Below, in pieces: positions 38,047 through 46,790 of a stretch of 64,000 bases of DNA. Position 1 is the first letter of the stretch, and every line of letters starts with the position of its first letter. The DNA is taken from the NCBI RefSeq assembly GCF_003990975.1, contig NZ_RZJR01000004.1:82625-146624 (forward strand). The letters are read 5' to 3'. The notes beneath the pieces are model-generated. The model worked only from the letters and a program-made list of their open reading frames with translations. It was not told the origin of the DNA and ran no database searches. Position numbers and translations under genes: made by a program. This stretch comes from Cohnella sp. AR92. Its GTDB lineage: Bacteria; Bacillota; Bacilli; Paenibacillales; Paenibacillaceae.

Positions 38047-38100
38047 TTAAGCAAAGGTAATTAGTTCGGATCGGAGCCCGGCGGCAGGGAAAGCAGGTGA

Positions 38101-38970
38101 ATGGTTATTTTTAAATTCATGCGCAACAAACGGCTGTTCATTCTGATGATTGGGCTTATCTTGTTCATCTCTTTGCTGGGTTTCTCCTCTGGACGTACCG
38201 GATTGACTTGGCCTGAACGCTTCGTCAACGATGCTGTCGGAACTGTTCAAGAAGCGTTTTATCGGCCGGTCGGGGCGGTCTCGGAGTTCTTCCGAGACCT
38301 CGGCCGGCTTTCCGACGTGTATGAAGAGAACGAACAGCTTCGGCAGACGGTCGCTCGTTATACGCAGGACAAGATCCGCTACAATATGATCGAGAACGAG
38401 AATAAGAGACTGCAAGATGATCTCCATTTTACGGAAAGACAGAAGCAATTATACGATTATCGCTATTTGATCGCCCAAGTCATCGCAAGCAGCTCGAACC
38501 CTTACGACAAGACGATCAAGATCAACCTGGGCTCGCATGACGGAATCAAGCCGAAGATGGCGGTCACGACGGTCGACGGACTCGTCGGGCTGGTCAGCAA
38601 GGTATCGGAATTCACCTCGACGGTGACGCCTCTCTCGGAGCTGGACTCCACTTCGACGGACGCGATCTCGATCGCGGCGACCGTCCTCGGGCGCGAAGAC
38701 CAATCCTTCGGCATCGTCGATTACGACAAGGAGAACAAGGTTCTTCAGATGAGCAAGATCGACGAGAACGACCAAGTGGTCGAGGGAGACCTGATCGTCA
38801 CGTCGGGTCTAGGCAACGTTCTGCCTAAGGGAATCATCATCGGCACGGTTATCAGCAATCAAGTGGGAGACTTCGGTCTGACCCACACGGCCACGCTTGA
38901 GCCCGCAGCTAAATTCGATCACCTGACCGAGGTGTTCGTCGTGGTCACTTCGGATGTGGATGCGCCCTGA
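38101..38970 (+). CDS. mreC: Rod-shape determining protein MreC
   Basis: A 289-residue bitopic protein. A short basic N-terminus leads to a transmembrane helix (LFILMIGLILFISLLGF). A coiled coil of about residues 68-115 and the beta-barrel MreC domain follow, with NLGSHDGIKPKMAVTTVDGL and VVEGDLIVTSGLGNVLPKGI. It links MreB filaments to the wall synthases. mreD begins two bases after its stop. Confidence 0.96.
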   Translation: MVIFKFMRNKRLFILMIGLILFISLLGFSSGRTGLTWPERFVNDAVGTVQEAFYRPVGAVSEFFRDLGRLSDVYEENEQLRQTVARYTQDKIRYNMIENENKRLQDDLHFTERQKQLYDYRYLIAQVIASSSNPYDKTIKINLGSHDGIKPKMAVTTVDGLVGLVSKVSEFTSTVTPLSELDSTSTDAISIAATVLGREDQSFGIVDYDKENKVLQMSKIDENDQVVEGDLIVTSGLGNVLPKGIIIGTVISNQVGDFGLTHTATLEPAAKFDHLTEVFVVVTSDVDAP

Positions 38971-38972
38971 AC

Positions 38973-39494
38973 ATGAGAATGAATCGGACGATCCTGCTGA
39001 CGATCCTGCTGCTGATCATTCAAACCGCTATTCTCCCGTGGCTGATTCCATCGGCTTGGAGCGACAGGCTTCTTCCGCACATGCCGTTCGTGATGACGGT
39101 ATTCGTCGCCTTATTCGGCGGAAGATATAAAGCTTTCTTCTTCGGTCTGGGCTTCGGCTTGGCGGAAGACATTCTATTCTATGGCGAGCTGCTGGGCACT
39201 TACGGCTTCGCCTTGGCGTTGGTCGGGTATCTTATCGGCTTGGCCGGCGAGAGAAAAAACCACCTTCTCAGCTTTATGCTCCTGGCAGTCGGCGTGGGAA
39301 GCGTGGTCATGGATACGATCGTCTACTTCGTCTATAAGCTTTTCCAATTAACGAGCTTGACTTATGCGTTCGCCCTCTATTGGCAGATCGTTCCGACCCT
39401 GCTGCTTCATGTGGGCTTCGCCTTGCTGCTGTACCTGCCCGTTCGCAAGTGGCTTGCGAAGGCGGGTGCCGGCGAGGAGAGTTCTGCTTCATGA
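38973..39494 (+). CDS. mreD: Rod-shape determining protein MreD
   Basis: A 173-residue integral membrane protein with five or so hydrophobic segments and the family motif FFGLGFGLAEDILFYGELLG. It is the third member of the mreBCD elongasome operon. Confidence 0.93.
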   Translation: MRMNRTILLTILLLIIQTAILPWLIPSAWSDRLLPHMPFVMTVFVALFGGRYKAFFFGLGFGLAEDILFYGELLGTYGFALALVGYLIGLAGERKNHLLSFMLLAVGVGSVVMDTIVYFVYKLFQLTSLTYAFALYWQIVPTLLLHVGFALLLYLPVRKWLAKAGAGEESSAS

Positions 39495-39572
39495 GTCCGA
39501 TCCGTTCCCGCGGGGGACGGTGAAGGGGGCGTCAGACCGAATGGTTGTTACTGTAGGGAGGAGCGGGCTTGC

Positions 39573-40232
39573 GTGAGCGTCAAATCGGCCATAACGATTA
39601 AGGGTACCAAGGAAGGCCTTATCTTTCTTCTGGACGACCAGTGCGACTTCGTGTCGCTGCTGGATGAATTGCATGCGAAGCTGGACAAGCATGAGCAACA
39701 ATTGAACGGCCCGATGGTTCACGTATTCGTTAAGCTCGGCTCCCGGGTGCTCGAGGAGGAAGACAAGGAGAAAATCCGCAGCGCCATTCGCAGGCAGGGC
39801 AATTTCCTCGTTCAGAGCATCGAGAGCGACCCGGAAGTCGCGGAGCAGAAGGAAGAGCCGCTTGGTCTCCAGACGATAACCGGAATCATCCGTTCCGGCC
39901 AGGTCGTCAGCCATGACGGACATCTTCTGCTGATCGGGGACGTGAATCCGGGAGGGACGATCCTGAGCACCGGAGACATCTTCATTATGGGAGCGCTCCG
40001 CGGGATGGCCCACGCCGGCTGCGAAGGCAACGAGAATTCGATCATAGCGGCTTCCTTGATGACTCCTACCCAGCTTCGAATCGCTGAGGTCATCAGCCGT
40101 CCGCCGGAGGAATGGGCGTCAGCCGATCCGTTGATGGAATACGCGTTCTTGCGCAACGGGGCGATGGAGATCGATAAACTGACTCATCTGCACCAGCATC
40201 GTAAAGAAGCCATTTTATTTAAAGGAGTGTAG
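39573..40232 (+). CDS. minC: Septum site-determining protein MinC
   Basis: Inhibits FtsZ ring formation away from mid-cell. The 219-residue protein has an N-terminal FtsZ-interacting domain (about 1-95) and a C-terminal beta-helix domain that binds MinD (about 110-215; IRSGQVVSHDGHLLLIGDVN and GDIFIMGALRGMAHAGCEGN). The start is a GTG after AGGGAGGAG. It lies directly before minD. Confidence 0.96.
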   Translation: MSVKSAITIKGTKEGLIFLLDDQCDFVSLLDELHAKLDKHEQQLNGPMVHVFVKLGSRVLEEEDKEKIRSAIRRQGNFLVQSIESDPEVAEQKEEPLGLQTITGIIRSGQVVSHDGHLLLIGDVNPGGTILSTGDIFIMGALRGMAHAGCEGNENSIIAASLMTPTQLRIAEVISRPPEEWASADPLMEYAFLRNGAMEIDKLTHLHQHRKEAILFKGV

Positions 40233-40236
40233 AGCG

Positions 40237-41031
40237 ATGGGAGAAGCGATTGTCGTTACATCCGGCAAAGGCGGGGTCGGGAAGACGACCACCTCGGCGA
40301 ATTTGGGAACTGCACTGGCCTTGATCGGCAAAAAAGTGTGCATGGTCGATACGGATATCGGCTTGCGCAACCTGGATGTCGTCATGGGGCTGGAGAATCG
40401 GATCGTGTACGATCTTATCGACGTCGCGGAAGGCCGTTGCCGCCTGCCCCAAGCGCTGATCAAGGATAAGAGGTTCGAGGAGCTCTACATGCTTCCGGCC
40501 GCGCAGACAAAAGACAAGAACGACATCACTCCCGAGCAGGTGACCAAGATCATCGAGGAGCTGAAGCCGGATTTCGACTTCGTGATCATCGATTGTCCCG
40601 CCGGCATCGAGCAGGGCTTCGATAATGCCGTTACGGGCGCGGATCAGGCGATTGTCGTAACGACGCCGGAGAAAGCCGCCGTACGCGACGCGGATCGAGT
40701 GATCGGAATTCTGGATAAGCGCGGCATCCATTCGCCCAAGCTCCTGATCAACCGCATTCGTCCGAACCTCTTGAAGAACGGGGACATGCTGGAGATCGAC
40801 GATATCTGCCAGGTTCTGGCGATTGACTTGATCGGCATTATCCCGGATGATGAACTTGTAATCCGGGCCGCTAATCACGGGGAACCGACCGTGATGAATC
40901 CGAATTCCCGCGCCGCGATCGCGTATCGCAACGTGGCGCGCCGAATTCTGGGAGAGACGGTTCCCCTGATGCAGTTAGAAGAGAAAACAGGGGTGTTCGG
41001 ACGGGTCAAGAAGTTTCTTAGAATGGGATGA
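40237..41031 (+). CDS. minD: Septum site-determining ATPase MinD
   Basis: A 264-residue ParA-like ATPase that recruits MinC to the membrane. The deviant Walker A motif SGKGGVGKTTTSANLG is at residues 9-24, followed by DTDIGLRNLDVVMGLE. A C-terminal amphipathic membrane helix GVFGRVKKFLRMG ends the protein. It follows minC by four bases. minE is absent, as expected in this phylum. Confidence 0.97.
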   Translation: MGEAIVVTSGKGGVGKTTTSANLGTALALIGKKVCMVDTDIGLRNLDVVMGLENRIVYDLIDVAEGRCRLPQALIKDKRFEELYMLPAAQTKDKNDITPEQVTKIIEELKPDFDFVIIDCPAGIEQGFDNAVTGADQAIVVTTPEKAAVRDADRVIGILDKRGIHSPKLLINRIRPNLLKNGDMLEIDDICQVLAIDLIGIIPDDELVIRAANHGEPTVMNPNSRAAIAYRNVARRILGETVPLMQLEEKTGVFGRVKKFLRMG

Positions 41032-41037
41032 GCAAGC

Positions 41038-42192
41038 TTGCTGAACCGGTTAAAAAAGATCGATTGGCTCATGGTGTTGATTCTATGCGGGTTCATGGTC
41101 ATCAGTACGCTGGTGGTTCGAAGCGCCACGCATAACAACCCTCAATATTATCACTTTGACGTCAAGACGCTTATCTATTACGGAGTAGGGTTCGGCGTTC
41201 TCTTCCTGATGACTCTTATCGATTACCGGCTGCTGCTAAAAGTCTGGTACGTCTGGTATATCATCGGGATTGGCTCGCTGATTGCGGTCTATCTCTTTGG
41301 GGGGGAGCTTAACGGAGCCAAAGGCTGGTTCAAGCTTCCTGGGAACCTGGGACTTACGATTCAGCCTGCCGAGATCATGAAGCTGTTTCTCATCATCGCG
41401 GTTGCGGCGGTGCTTGGACGAAGGCAAGGCGACCCGTTGCGAATGAGAACAGATGTCATGGCGATCGCGATGATCGCATTCGTTCCGTTCGTTCTCGTCA
41501 TGATTCAGCCGGATTTGGGCAATGCGATCATCTATCTCTTCATCGTACTCGGGATGCTGTGGATCGGCAATATTCGATATACCTACGTGATGATCGGGCT
41601 CACTGTCGTTTTAGGGGGCTTGATGCTCTTCGTCAGCTTGTTCAATGCCTATAATGATGATATCAAGAACTACCTTGACGATCATAAAAAGATTCACTGG
41701 TACGAACGAATCAACACGTATATTCACCCGGACGAAGCTTCAGATGACCAAAGACGGCAATCCGAGAACGCGAAGATCGCGATCGGTTCCGGGGGGTTGT
41801 CCGGAGACGGCTACATGCAAGGCGAGTCCAAGAACCGCAAGTTCATTCCTTATCCGTATTCCGACTCCATCTTCGTCGTGATTGGGGAGGAATTCGGGTT
41901 CCAAGGAGCGGCGGTCCTGCTGCTGTTGTACTTCGTCTTTATCTATCGGATGATTATAACCGCGTATCAGTGTTACGACTTAAGGGGCTCCTTTATTATC
42001 ATTGGGGTCGCCTCCATGATGGTGTTCCAGATCTTCCAGAATATCGGCATGATGATCGGATTGATGCCGATAACGGGGATTACGCTGCCGTTCATCAGTT
42101 ATGGAGGCACCTCTCTTATCCTGAACATGCTCTCGATCGGGCTCGTGTTCAGCATCCGGGCTCATCAAGAGAAATACACGATGGATACGTAA
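41038..42192 (+). CDS. rodA: SEDS-family peptidoglycan polymerase, RodA type
   Basis: A 384-residue polytopic glycosyltransferase that polymerises lipid II together with a class B penicillin-binding protein. It has about ten membrane segments. The motifs AKGWFKLPGNLGLTIQPAEI, VMIQPDLGNAIIYLFIVLGM and, near the end, GITLPFISYGGTSLI are diagnostic. The start is a TTG six bases after the minD stop. In B. subtilis rodA lies elsewhere; its link to mreBCD-minCD groups elongation genes here. A spore-cortex SpoVE-like role cannot be excluded from sequence alone. Confidence 0.9.
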   Translation: MLNRLKKIDWLMVLILCGFMVISTLVVRSATHNNPQYYHFDVKTLIYYGVGFGVLFLMTLIDYRLLLKVWYVWYIIGIGSLIAVYLFGGELNGAKGWFKLPGNLGLTIQPAEIMKLFLIIAVAAVLGRRQGDPLRMRTDVMAIAMIAFVPFVLVMIQPDLGNAIIYLFIVLGMLWIGNIRYTYVMIGLTVVLGGLMLFVSLFNAYNDDIKNYLDDHKKIHWYERINTYIHPDEASDDQRRQSENAKIAIGSGGLSGDGYMQGESKNRKFIPYPYSDSIFVVIGEEFGFQGAAVLLLLYFVFIYRMIITAYQCYDLRGSFIIIGVASMMVFQIFQNIGMMIGLMPITGITLPFISYGGTSLILNMLSIGLVFSIRAHQEKYTMDT

Positions 42193-42270
42193 ACAAGCCG
42201 TAGGCCGATAGATGGCAGGCTTGGCGGGTTAGGTAGGTAAGGCTGGCGAGGCGGGTAAGGCGGGTAGTGC

Positions 42271-42378
42271 AGGTAATGTAGGCAGTGCAGGTAGTGCAGG
42301 TAATGTAGGCAGTGCAGGTAGTGCAGGTAATGTAGGCAGTGCAGGTAGTGCAGGTAATGTAGGCAGTGCAGCTAAGGC
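42271..42378. repeat. Tandem 27-bp repeat built of 9-bp subunits
   Basis: Four units of aggtaatgt-aggcagtgc-aggtagtgc start at 42271, 42298, 42325 and 42352; the last subunit of the fourth is degenerate. The three 9-mers are variants of aggYaRtgY. Less regular aggcgggta-type 9-mers extend the array upstream to about 42225. The 930-base gap 42193-43122 holds this array, a terminator and two further repeat families; I see no gene in it. Confidence 0.95.
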
Positions 42379-42414
42379 AGGCGGCGTACGGGGCAACCCG
42401 GCGCTGCTTTTTTG
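42379..42414 (+). terminator. Terminator after rodA
   Basis: A hairpin of gcggcg...ggg and ccc...cgctgc arms is followed directly by six T residues. It ends the long mreB-rodA unit on the far side of the tandem array. Confidence 0.75.
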
Positions 42415-42460
42415 TTGTATCAGCCCCCAGTTTGACTGGGGAGGTTAAGATCATGGACTT

Positions 42461-42650
42461 AATTTTAACGGAAATTTGCGACCCTTAGAGGCGCAGATTG
42501 GTGTCTTTTGAATTTTAACGGAAATGACAGACCCTTACATGAACAACTCCCCCTAACGTCGAGGGTAAAATGCAATTTAAGCGTCGCGAATATCCATTAG
42601 AATTTTAACGGCTCTTTTTCGAGCATTTAAGGGGCTGAAATTTCCGTTAA
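42461..42650. repeat. TTAACGGAAAT interspersed repeats
   Basis: aattttaacggaaat followed within a few bases by gaccctta occurs at 42461 and 42511. aattttaacgg recurs at 42601. An inverted copy (ttaacggaaattt...ccctta on the minus strand) lies at 42627-42650. This part is AT-richer than its surroundings and its function is unknown. Confidence 0.8.
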
Positions 42651-42773
42651 GCGAATTGATAAAAGACCGACGCGGGGTGATAGAGATGGACGAAGCGGCA
42701 GCGGCAGCCTCAGTCTAAAGTCGATAGCGGCAGCCGAAAGTCGCAGCCGTAACCCGTAAGCCGCAAACGATAA

Positions 42774-42834
42774 GCGATAGGCAGATGCCACATCCGCAAG
42801 CGATAGGCAGATGCCACATCCGCAAGCGATAGGC
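42774..42834. repeat. 26-bp direct repeat, two and a third copies
   Basis: gcgataggcagatgccacat-ccgcaa occurs at 42774-42799 and 42800-42825, and a partial third copy starts at 42826. Looser repeats related to agccgtaagtcgatagcgg flank it at about 42690-42770 and 42847-42880. Confidence 0.9.
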
Positions 42835-43122
42835 CAAAGTGGTTAGAAGCAGCCGTAAGTCGATAGCGGCGGCCGTAGCCCGAATCCTAATCCGAATGCG
42901 GATAACTATAGATGAGCAGCTTAGGACACCTGCGATTGGATGAGTATCGTAGGTGAAGGATTTATTGGCGCTTGTTATAGTAACGCCCCTATGTGCGAAT
43001 GCAAGCCCCGGCTAAGCCGCAGGTTACGGCGAGCGATCGCCTCTCTGTTTCCCCCTTGCTTCTAAATGCGGCGGACTTGCCATATCGTGATAGTAAGAAG
43101 CGGGACAAGGGAGGAACGGGCG

Positions 43123-44457
43123 ATGCACGTACGGGATAACGTCCGCGAGAGAAGAAGGAATCGGATCCGGCAGCTGACGGGGGTTCGTTCGGAGAGCTGG
43201 AGTCCGGAGGAAGCCGCGGCGGATAAGGACAGCTACGGTGCCATTCCGGACATGGCAAGGCGGGATGCCCTTGCCGAGGCCATTCGAACAAGTCCGAACC
43301 TGCTCCCGAGCAAAGGGGCTAAACGCATGGTGGCCTCCGCGACTCCGGAGGCCGATGCCGAGCCTGCCGACAGCTTGGCGGCGTTGAACGCCTGGTTCGA
43401 AGCGACGTCCGCGGAAGCCGGAGGATCTTCCCGGTCCGCTACTTCGTTGGATACTTGGCTGGAATCGGCAGCTTCTTCGTCCGGAGGAAGCCAGTGGAAC
43501 GGGGGGAGGCCGCAGGAACGTAACGATTCGACGATTCCGTCGGCCGGACGAGCAAGCGGAGCCGCTCCAGAGCCGATTTTATGGCCCGATGCGGGTCCTC
43601 CGCCTTATGCGCCCGAAACGCTGACGCCGTTGCCGATCGAGGCGCCTGATGAGGAACCGGATCCCGAGAAGTGGTGGAAGGAGAGGCAACGCCTGCAATT
43701 CTCGAACCGAGCGCCCTCCGGCGACGCGGGCCGGACGGCGCTCGGAACGGGGCCGATCAAGCGCCTAAGCGATTATCCGGGACTTGTTCGCGGACCCGCG
43801 GAGTGGAACGAGGGTCCGTCGAGCTCGCCGCCGGGAGGGGCGTTAAGGAGATTCCTGCGAGGCTTCGCGCTGCGCACCGCGGTCGCTCTTCTTCTGCTTG
43901 GGGGAGCTTGGGCCTGGTTCCGCTTCGAGCTGCCAGGAAGCGAAGCGGCGCAAGCTTGGACCGTTCAGGCTCTTACCAAAGACATCGATTATATCGCCGT
44001 CCAGGAATGGTATGAGAAGAAGTTCGGAAGCACGCCGGCTTTCCTGCATCTGCTCAACCGATCGGATAACACGCAGGCCGTCACCGCAAGCTGGAGCCGC
44101 GAGGACATCGCGGTGCCCCTGGCCGGGAAGATCGTTCGGACATTCGGGCAGGACGGCGAGGGGATCCGAATGAGCGCGCCAAGCGGAAGCCCGGTTAGAG
44201 CCGTTCATTCCGGTCGCGTAACCCGAGTCGCGAGAGACGACCAGGGCTTCGCGACCGTCGAGATCCAGCATCCGAACCGGGTCGTCTCGATCTACGGCAA
44301 CGTCGATAACGCCGCCGTGAAGGAGAACGACTGGGTGGAGACAGGCGCCTCGCTGGGAGAGGCGGCGGCCGATGAATCCGGAGAGGGGGCTTTCTACTTC
44401 GCGCTTAAGCAGAACGGGAGATCGCTCGATCCGTCGGAAGTGATCCCGTTTGATTAA
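43123..44457 (+). CDS. spoIVFA: Stage IV sporulation protein FA
   Basis: Holds and inhibits the SpoIVFB protease in the outer forespore membrane during sigma-K activation. The 444-residue protein has a long charged, probably disordered N-terminal region (about 1-245), one transmembrane helix (about 250-270, ALRTAVALLLLGGAWAWF), and a C-terminal M23/LytM-like domain (about 320-440; IRMSAPSGSPVRAVHSGRVT). The usual M23 zinc ligands are missing, so it is a non-catalytic copy. The start at 43123 follows GGGAGGAAC; an upstream ATG at 43066 has no such site. It is much longer than the B. subtilis protein (about 264 residues). Confidence 0.88.
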   Translation: MHVRDNVRERRRNRIRQLTGVRSESWSPEEAAADKDSYGAIPDMARRDALAEAIRTSPNLLPSKGAKRMVASATPEADAEPADSLAALNAWFEATSAEAGGSSRSATSLDTWLESAASSSGGSQWNGGRPQERNDSTIPSAGRASGAAPEPILWPDAGPPPYAPETLTPLPIEAPDEEPDPEKWWKERQRLQFSNRAPSGDAGRTALGTGPIKRLSDYPGLVRGPAEWNEGPSSSPPGGALRRFLRGFALRTAVALLLLGGAWAWFRFELPGSEAAQAWTVQALTKDIDYIAVQEWYEKKFGSTPAFLHLLNRSDNTQAVTASWSREDIAVPLAGKIVRTFGQDGEGIRMSAPSGSPVRAVHSGRVTRVARDDQGFATVEIQHPNRVVSIYGNVDNAAVKENDWVETGASLGEAAADESGEGAFYFALKQNGRSLDPSEVIPFD

Positions 44458-45325
44458 TTGGCGAGGCATCTCGTTTAAACTCCACCCTCTGTTCGTTCTG
44501 CTTATGCTTCTGGCTCTGGCGATGGGCCAGTGGCTAGGGATCGTTACGCTGTTCGCCATCGTTCTTCTGCACGAGCTCGGTCACTTGTTCATGGCGCTTC
44601 GGTTCGGCTGGACGATTCGAGAGGTGAAGCTTCTTCCCTTCGGCGGAGTGCTGGAGGTAGAGGAAGCGGGGGCGGTGCCTGCCCGGGAAGAAGCCTGGGT
44701 CGCGATCGCCGGTCCTGCTCAGAACGCCTTGCTGGCGCTGATTGCATGGCTGGCCGGAAGCGTCGGCTGGGTGGAGACGGCATGGGCGCACGACTTTATC
44801 AAAGCCAATGCGCTAATCCTCCTCTTCAATCTGCTGCCGATCATGCCGCTGGACGGGGGCAAGCTCGCCCAAGTGTGGATGTGCCTGCGGATTCCGTATC
44901 ATCGCGTCCTGTTGTGGAGTACCCGTCTCAGTCTTTTTTTTAGCGCGGCGGTCGTGCTCTATTCGTTCGTCCCTCTCCTCCAAGGAGGGGTCCTGCAGAT
45001 GAATACGCTTGCCGTAGGCGTCTTCCTGTGCGCTTCGAATTGGACTTACAGGCGCAACGTTCCGTTCGTCTTCCTTCGCTTTCTCGTGCATCGGGCTCGC
45101 CGCTCGGAAGGCCGAATCAGCGGAGGAACGCTGGCTCAGCCGATCGTCGTCTCGGAGCAAAGGCAGCCATCGGAGGTGGTCAAGCTCCTGATGAAGGAGC
45201 GCTATCATCTCGTTTATGTGATGAAGCAAGGAAGAATCCAGAAGGTCGTTCCGGAAGGGCAGATGGTGGACCGGTTCCTGAATACTTTGACGAACGGGCA
45301 TGCGGATTTGCGGTTTTTCATGTAA
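44450..45325 (+). CDS. spoIVFB: Stage IV sporulation protein FB, intramembrane metalloprotease
   Basis: Site-2 protease family enzyme that releases active sigma-K from its precursor in the mother cell. The zinc motif HELGH is at residues 41-45 inside a membrane helix, and the third ligand Asp is in NLLPIMPLDGGKL. Several membrane helices are followed by a soluble C-terminal domain (about 215-291) that resembles the CBS-like regulatory part. The start is a TTG that overlaps the end of spoIVFA by eight bases, consistent with coupled translation of the protease and its inhibitor. Confidence 0.92.
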   Translation: MINWRGISFKLHPLFVLLMLLALAMGQWLGIVTLFAIVLLHELGHLFMALRFGWTIREVKLLPFGGVLEVEEAGAVPAREEAWVAIAGPAQNALLALIAWLAGSVGWVETAWAHDFIKANALILLFNLLPIMPLDGGKLAQVWMCLRIPYHRVLLWSTRLSLFFSAAVVLYSFVPLLQGGVLQMNTLAVGVFLCASNWTYRRNVPFVFLRFLVHRARRSEGRISGGTLAQPIVVSEQRQPSEVVKLLMKERYHLVYVMKQGRIQKVVPEGQMVDRFLNTLTNGHADLRFFM

Positions 45326-45358
45326 AATGGAGAAAAGGCCAGGCAACGGGAGGTAGGC

Positions 45359-46594
45359 ATGAAGCAGCTGTTTGTCCATTGTACGCGCAACGCAACCCAT
45401 TCGGCATTAATGGAAGACGGTAGGTTGGCGGAATTCAGCGTTGAGAAATCGGAAGGCACGTCGCTCGTCGGGAATCTGTACATAGGTCGTGTCGTAAACG
45501 TGCTTCCGGGCATGCAGGCGGCTTTCGTCGATATCGGCTTGCCGAAGAATGCGTTTCTGTACGTGGACGATGCTCTTCATCCCCATCTGGACAAGCAGCC
45601 GAAGGTGAAGCCTTCGATTACCGAGCTACTGAAGCCTGGCGACGAGAGAATCGTTCAAGTCATGAAAGAGCCGCTGGGCGGCAAGGGAGCGCGGGTGACC
45701 ACGCATTATTCCCTGCCCGGCCGCTGGCTGGTCTATATGCCCGAAGCGGATTACGTGGGCGTGTCCAAGAAGATCGAGAACGATCAGGAGCGCAATCGGC
45801 TTAAGTCGCTGGCCGAGCAGCTGCGCGAGCCGGGGGAAGGAATGATCCTTCGAACGAACTCGGAGGGCGAGAGCGCGGAGGCCTTGCTGGAGGACCTCAA
45901 GGCGTTAAGGGGAGTGTGGCGCGACATCGTCTCGCGAGCCTCGCATCTAAGCGCGCCGATCGAGCTGCACCGCGACTTCGGACTCGTTCAGCGGATGGTT
46001 CGGGACGTCTTCACCCCGGATACCGAAGAGCTGGTCCTCGACGACGAGAACGCGTACCAGGAAGCGGCCGCTTACCTTAGGCAAACCGCGCCGTCGCTTG
46101 CCGACCGGGTTCATCTCTATAAGGAAAATACGCCATTATACGATAAGATGGGAATCAACGATCAGCTGGACAAAGCGTTTAAGCAAAGAATCTGGCTGGA
46201 CAGCGGCGGCTACCTCGTGTGGGACCAGACGGAGGCGCTCACGGTCATCGACGTGAACACGGGCAAATACATCGGCAACGTCGATCTGGAGGAGACCGTC
46301 TTCCGCACGAACCTGGAGGCGGCCGCCGAGATCGCGAGATTGCTTCGGCTTCGGGACGTCGGCGGGATCATCATCGTCGATTTTATCGACATGGAGACGG
46401 AGGAGCACCGCCAGCTCGTCGTGCAGCAGCTCGAAGGAACGATGAAGCGCGACCGAACCAAGTGCCAGGTGCTGGGCTGGACAAGGCTTGGCCTTCTCGA
46501 GATCACGCGGAAGAAAGCGCGGGCGAACGTGGAAAGCTTCCTATATGAGACGTGCGCGGCTTGCAAGGGCAAAGGCAAAATCTATATTCGGTAA
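45359..46594 (+). CDS. rng: Ribonuclease E/G family endoribonuclease
   Basis: A 411-residue single-strand-specific endoribonuclease of RNase G type. An N-terminal S1-like domain (about 35-125; GNLYIGRVVNVLPGMQAAF) is followed by the 5'-sensor and catalytic DNase I-like regions. The metal-binding aspartates are in TVIDVNTGKYIGN and IIIVDFIDME. It ends with a zinc-link CAACKGKGKI. It is shorter than E. coli RNase G because the C-terminal domain is reduced. It sits between spoIVFB and rplU, where RNase G genes lie in many Bacillota that possess one; B. subtilis lacks it and uses RNase Y. Confidence 0.93.
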   Translation: MKQLFVHCTRNATHSALMEDGRLAEFSVEKSEGTSLVGNLYIGRVVNVLPGMQAAFVDIGLPKNAFLYVDDALHPHLDKQPKVKPSITELLKPGDERIVQVMKEPLGGKGARVTTHYSLPGRWLVYMPEADYVGVSKKIENDQERNRLKSLAEQLREPGEGMILRTNSEGESAEALLEDLKALRGVWRDIVSRASHLSAPIELHRDFGLVQRMVRDVFTPDTEELVLDDENAYQEAAAYLRQTAPSLADRVHLYKENTPLYDKMGINDQLDKAFKQRIWLDSGGYLVWDQTEALTVIDVNTGKYIGNVDLEETVFRTNLEAAAEIARLLRLRDVGGIIIVDFIDMETEEHRQLVVQQLEGTMKRDRTKCQVLGWTRLGLLEITRKKARANVESFLYETCAACKGKGKIYIR

Positions 46595-46620
46595 CCGATC
46601 GGCGAAAGTCCGATTGCGGG

Positions 46621-46649
46621 TTGTATTCTGCCCGAAGATATGGTAGTAT
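46621..46649 (+). promoter_or_regulatory. Promoter of the rplU-prp-rpmA operon
   Basis: TTGTAT (46621-46626) and TAGTAT (46644-46649) are separated by 17 bases. The transcript would start just before the L21 leader. Confidence 0.65.
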
Positions 46650-46654
46650 CTTAG

Positions 46655-46790
46655 GGTGCGTGCAAAGTGCTTAATAGTTACGGCATGCTACAACCGCTCT
46701 CCAACGGGTCGGAAGACCGATTTATCGGCCTTGCGCTGATTCGATCGGCACCCCTAGAGGCGAGTCTTAGATATGAGGAGGTGCACACAC
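46655..46790 (+). promoter_or_regulatory. Ribosomal protein L21 leader region
   Basis: A structured 5' leader of about 130 bases precedes rplU. Firmicutes carry a known L21 leader RNA at this position. Here paired segments such as gaccg / cggtc-type arms around 46711-46735 are visible, but I have not folded it, so the family assignment rests on position. Confidence 0.55.

Noticed and set aside
42149-42454. Minus-strand frame with a repeated Thr-Cys-Thr-Ala-Tyr-Ile pattern
   Set aside because: It is only the translation of the 27-bp tandem array, whose length is a multiple of three. It overlaps the rodA end and a terminator and has no start signal.
42271-42834. Possible CRISPR array in the repeat-rich gap
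   Set aside because: The repeats are contiguous or irregular, with no unique spacers of constant length, and no cas gene is nearby.
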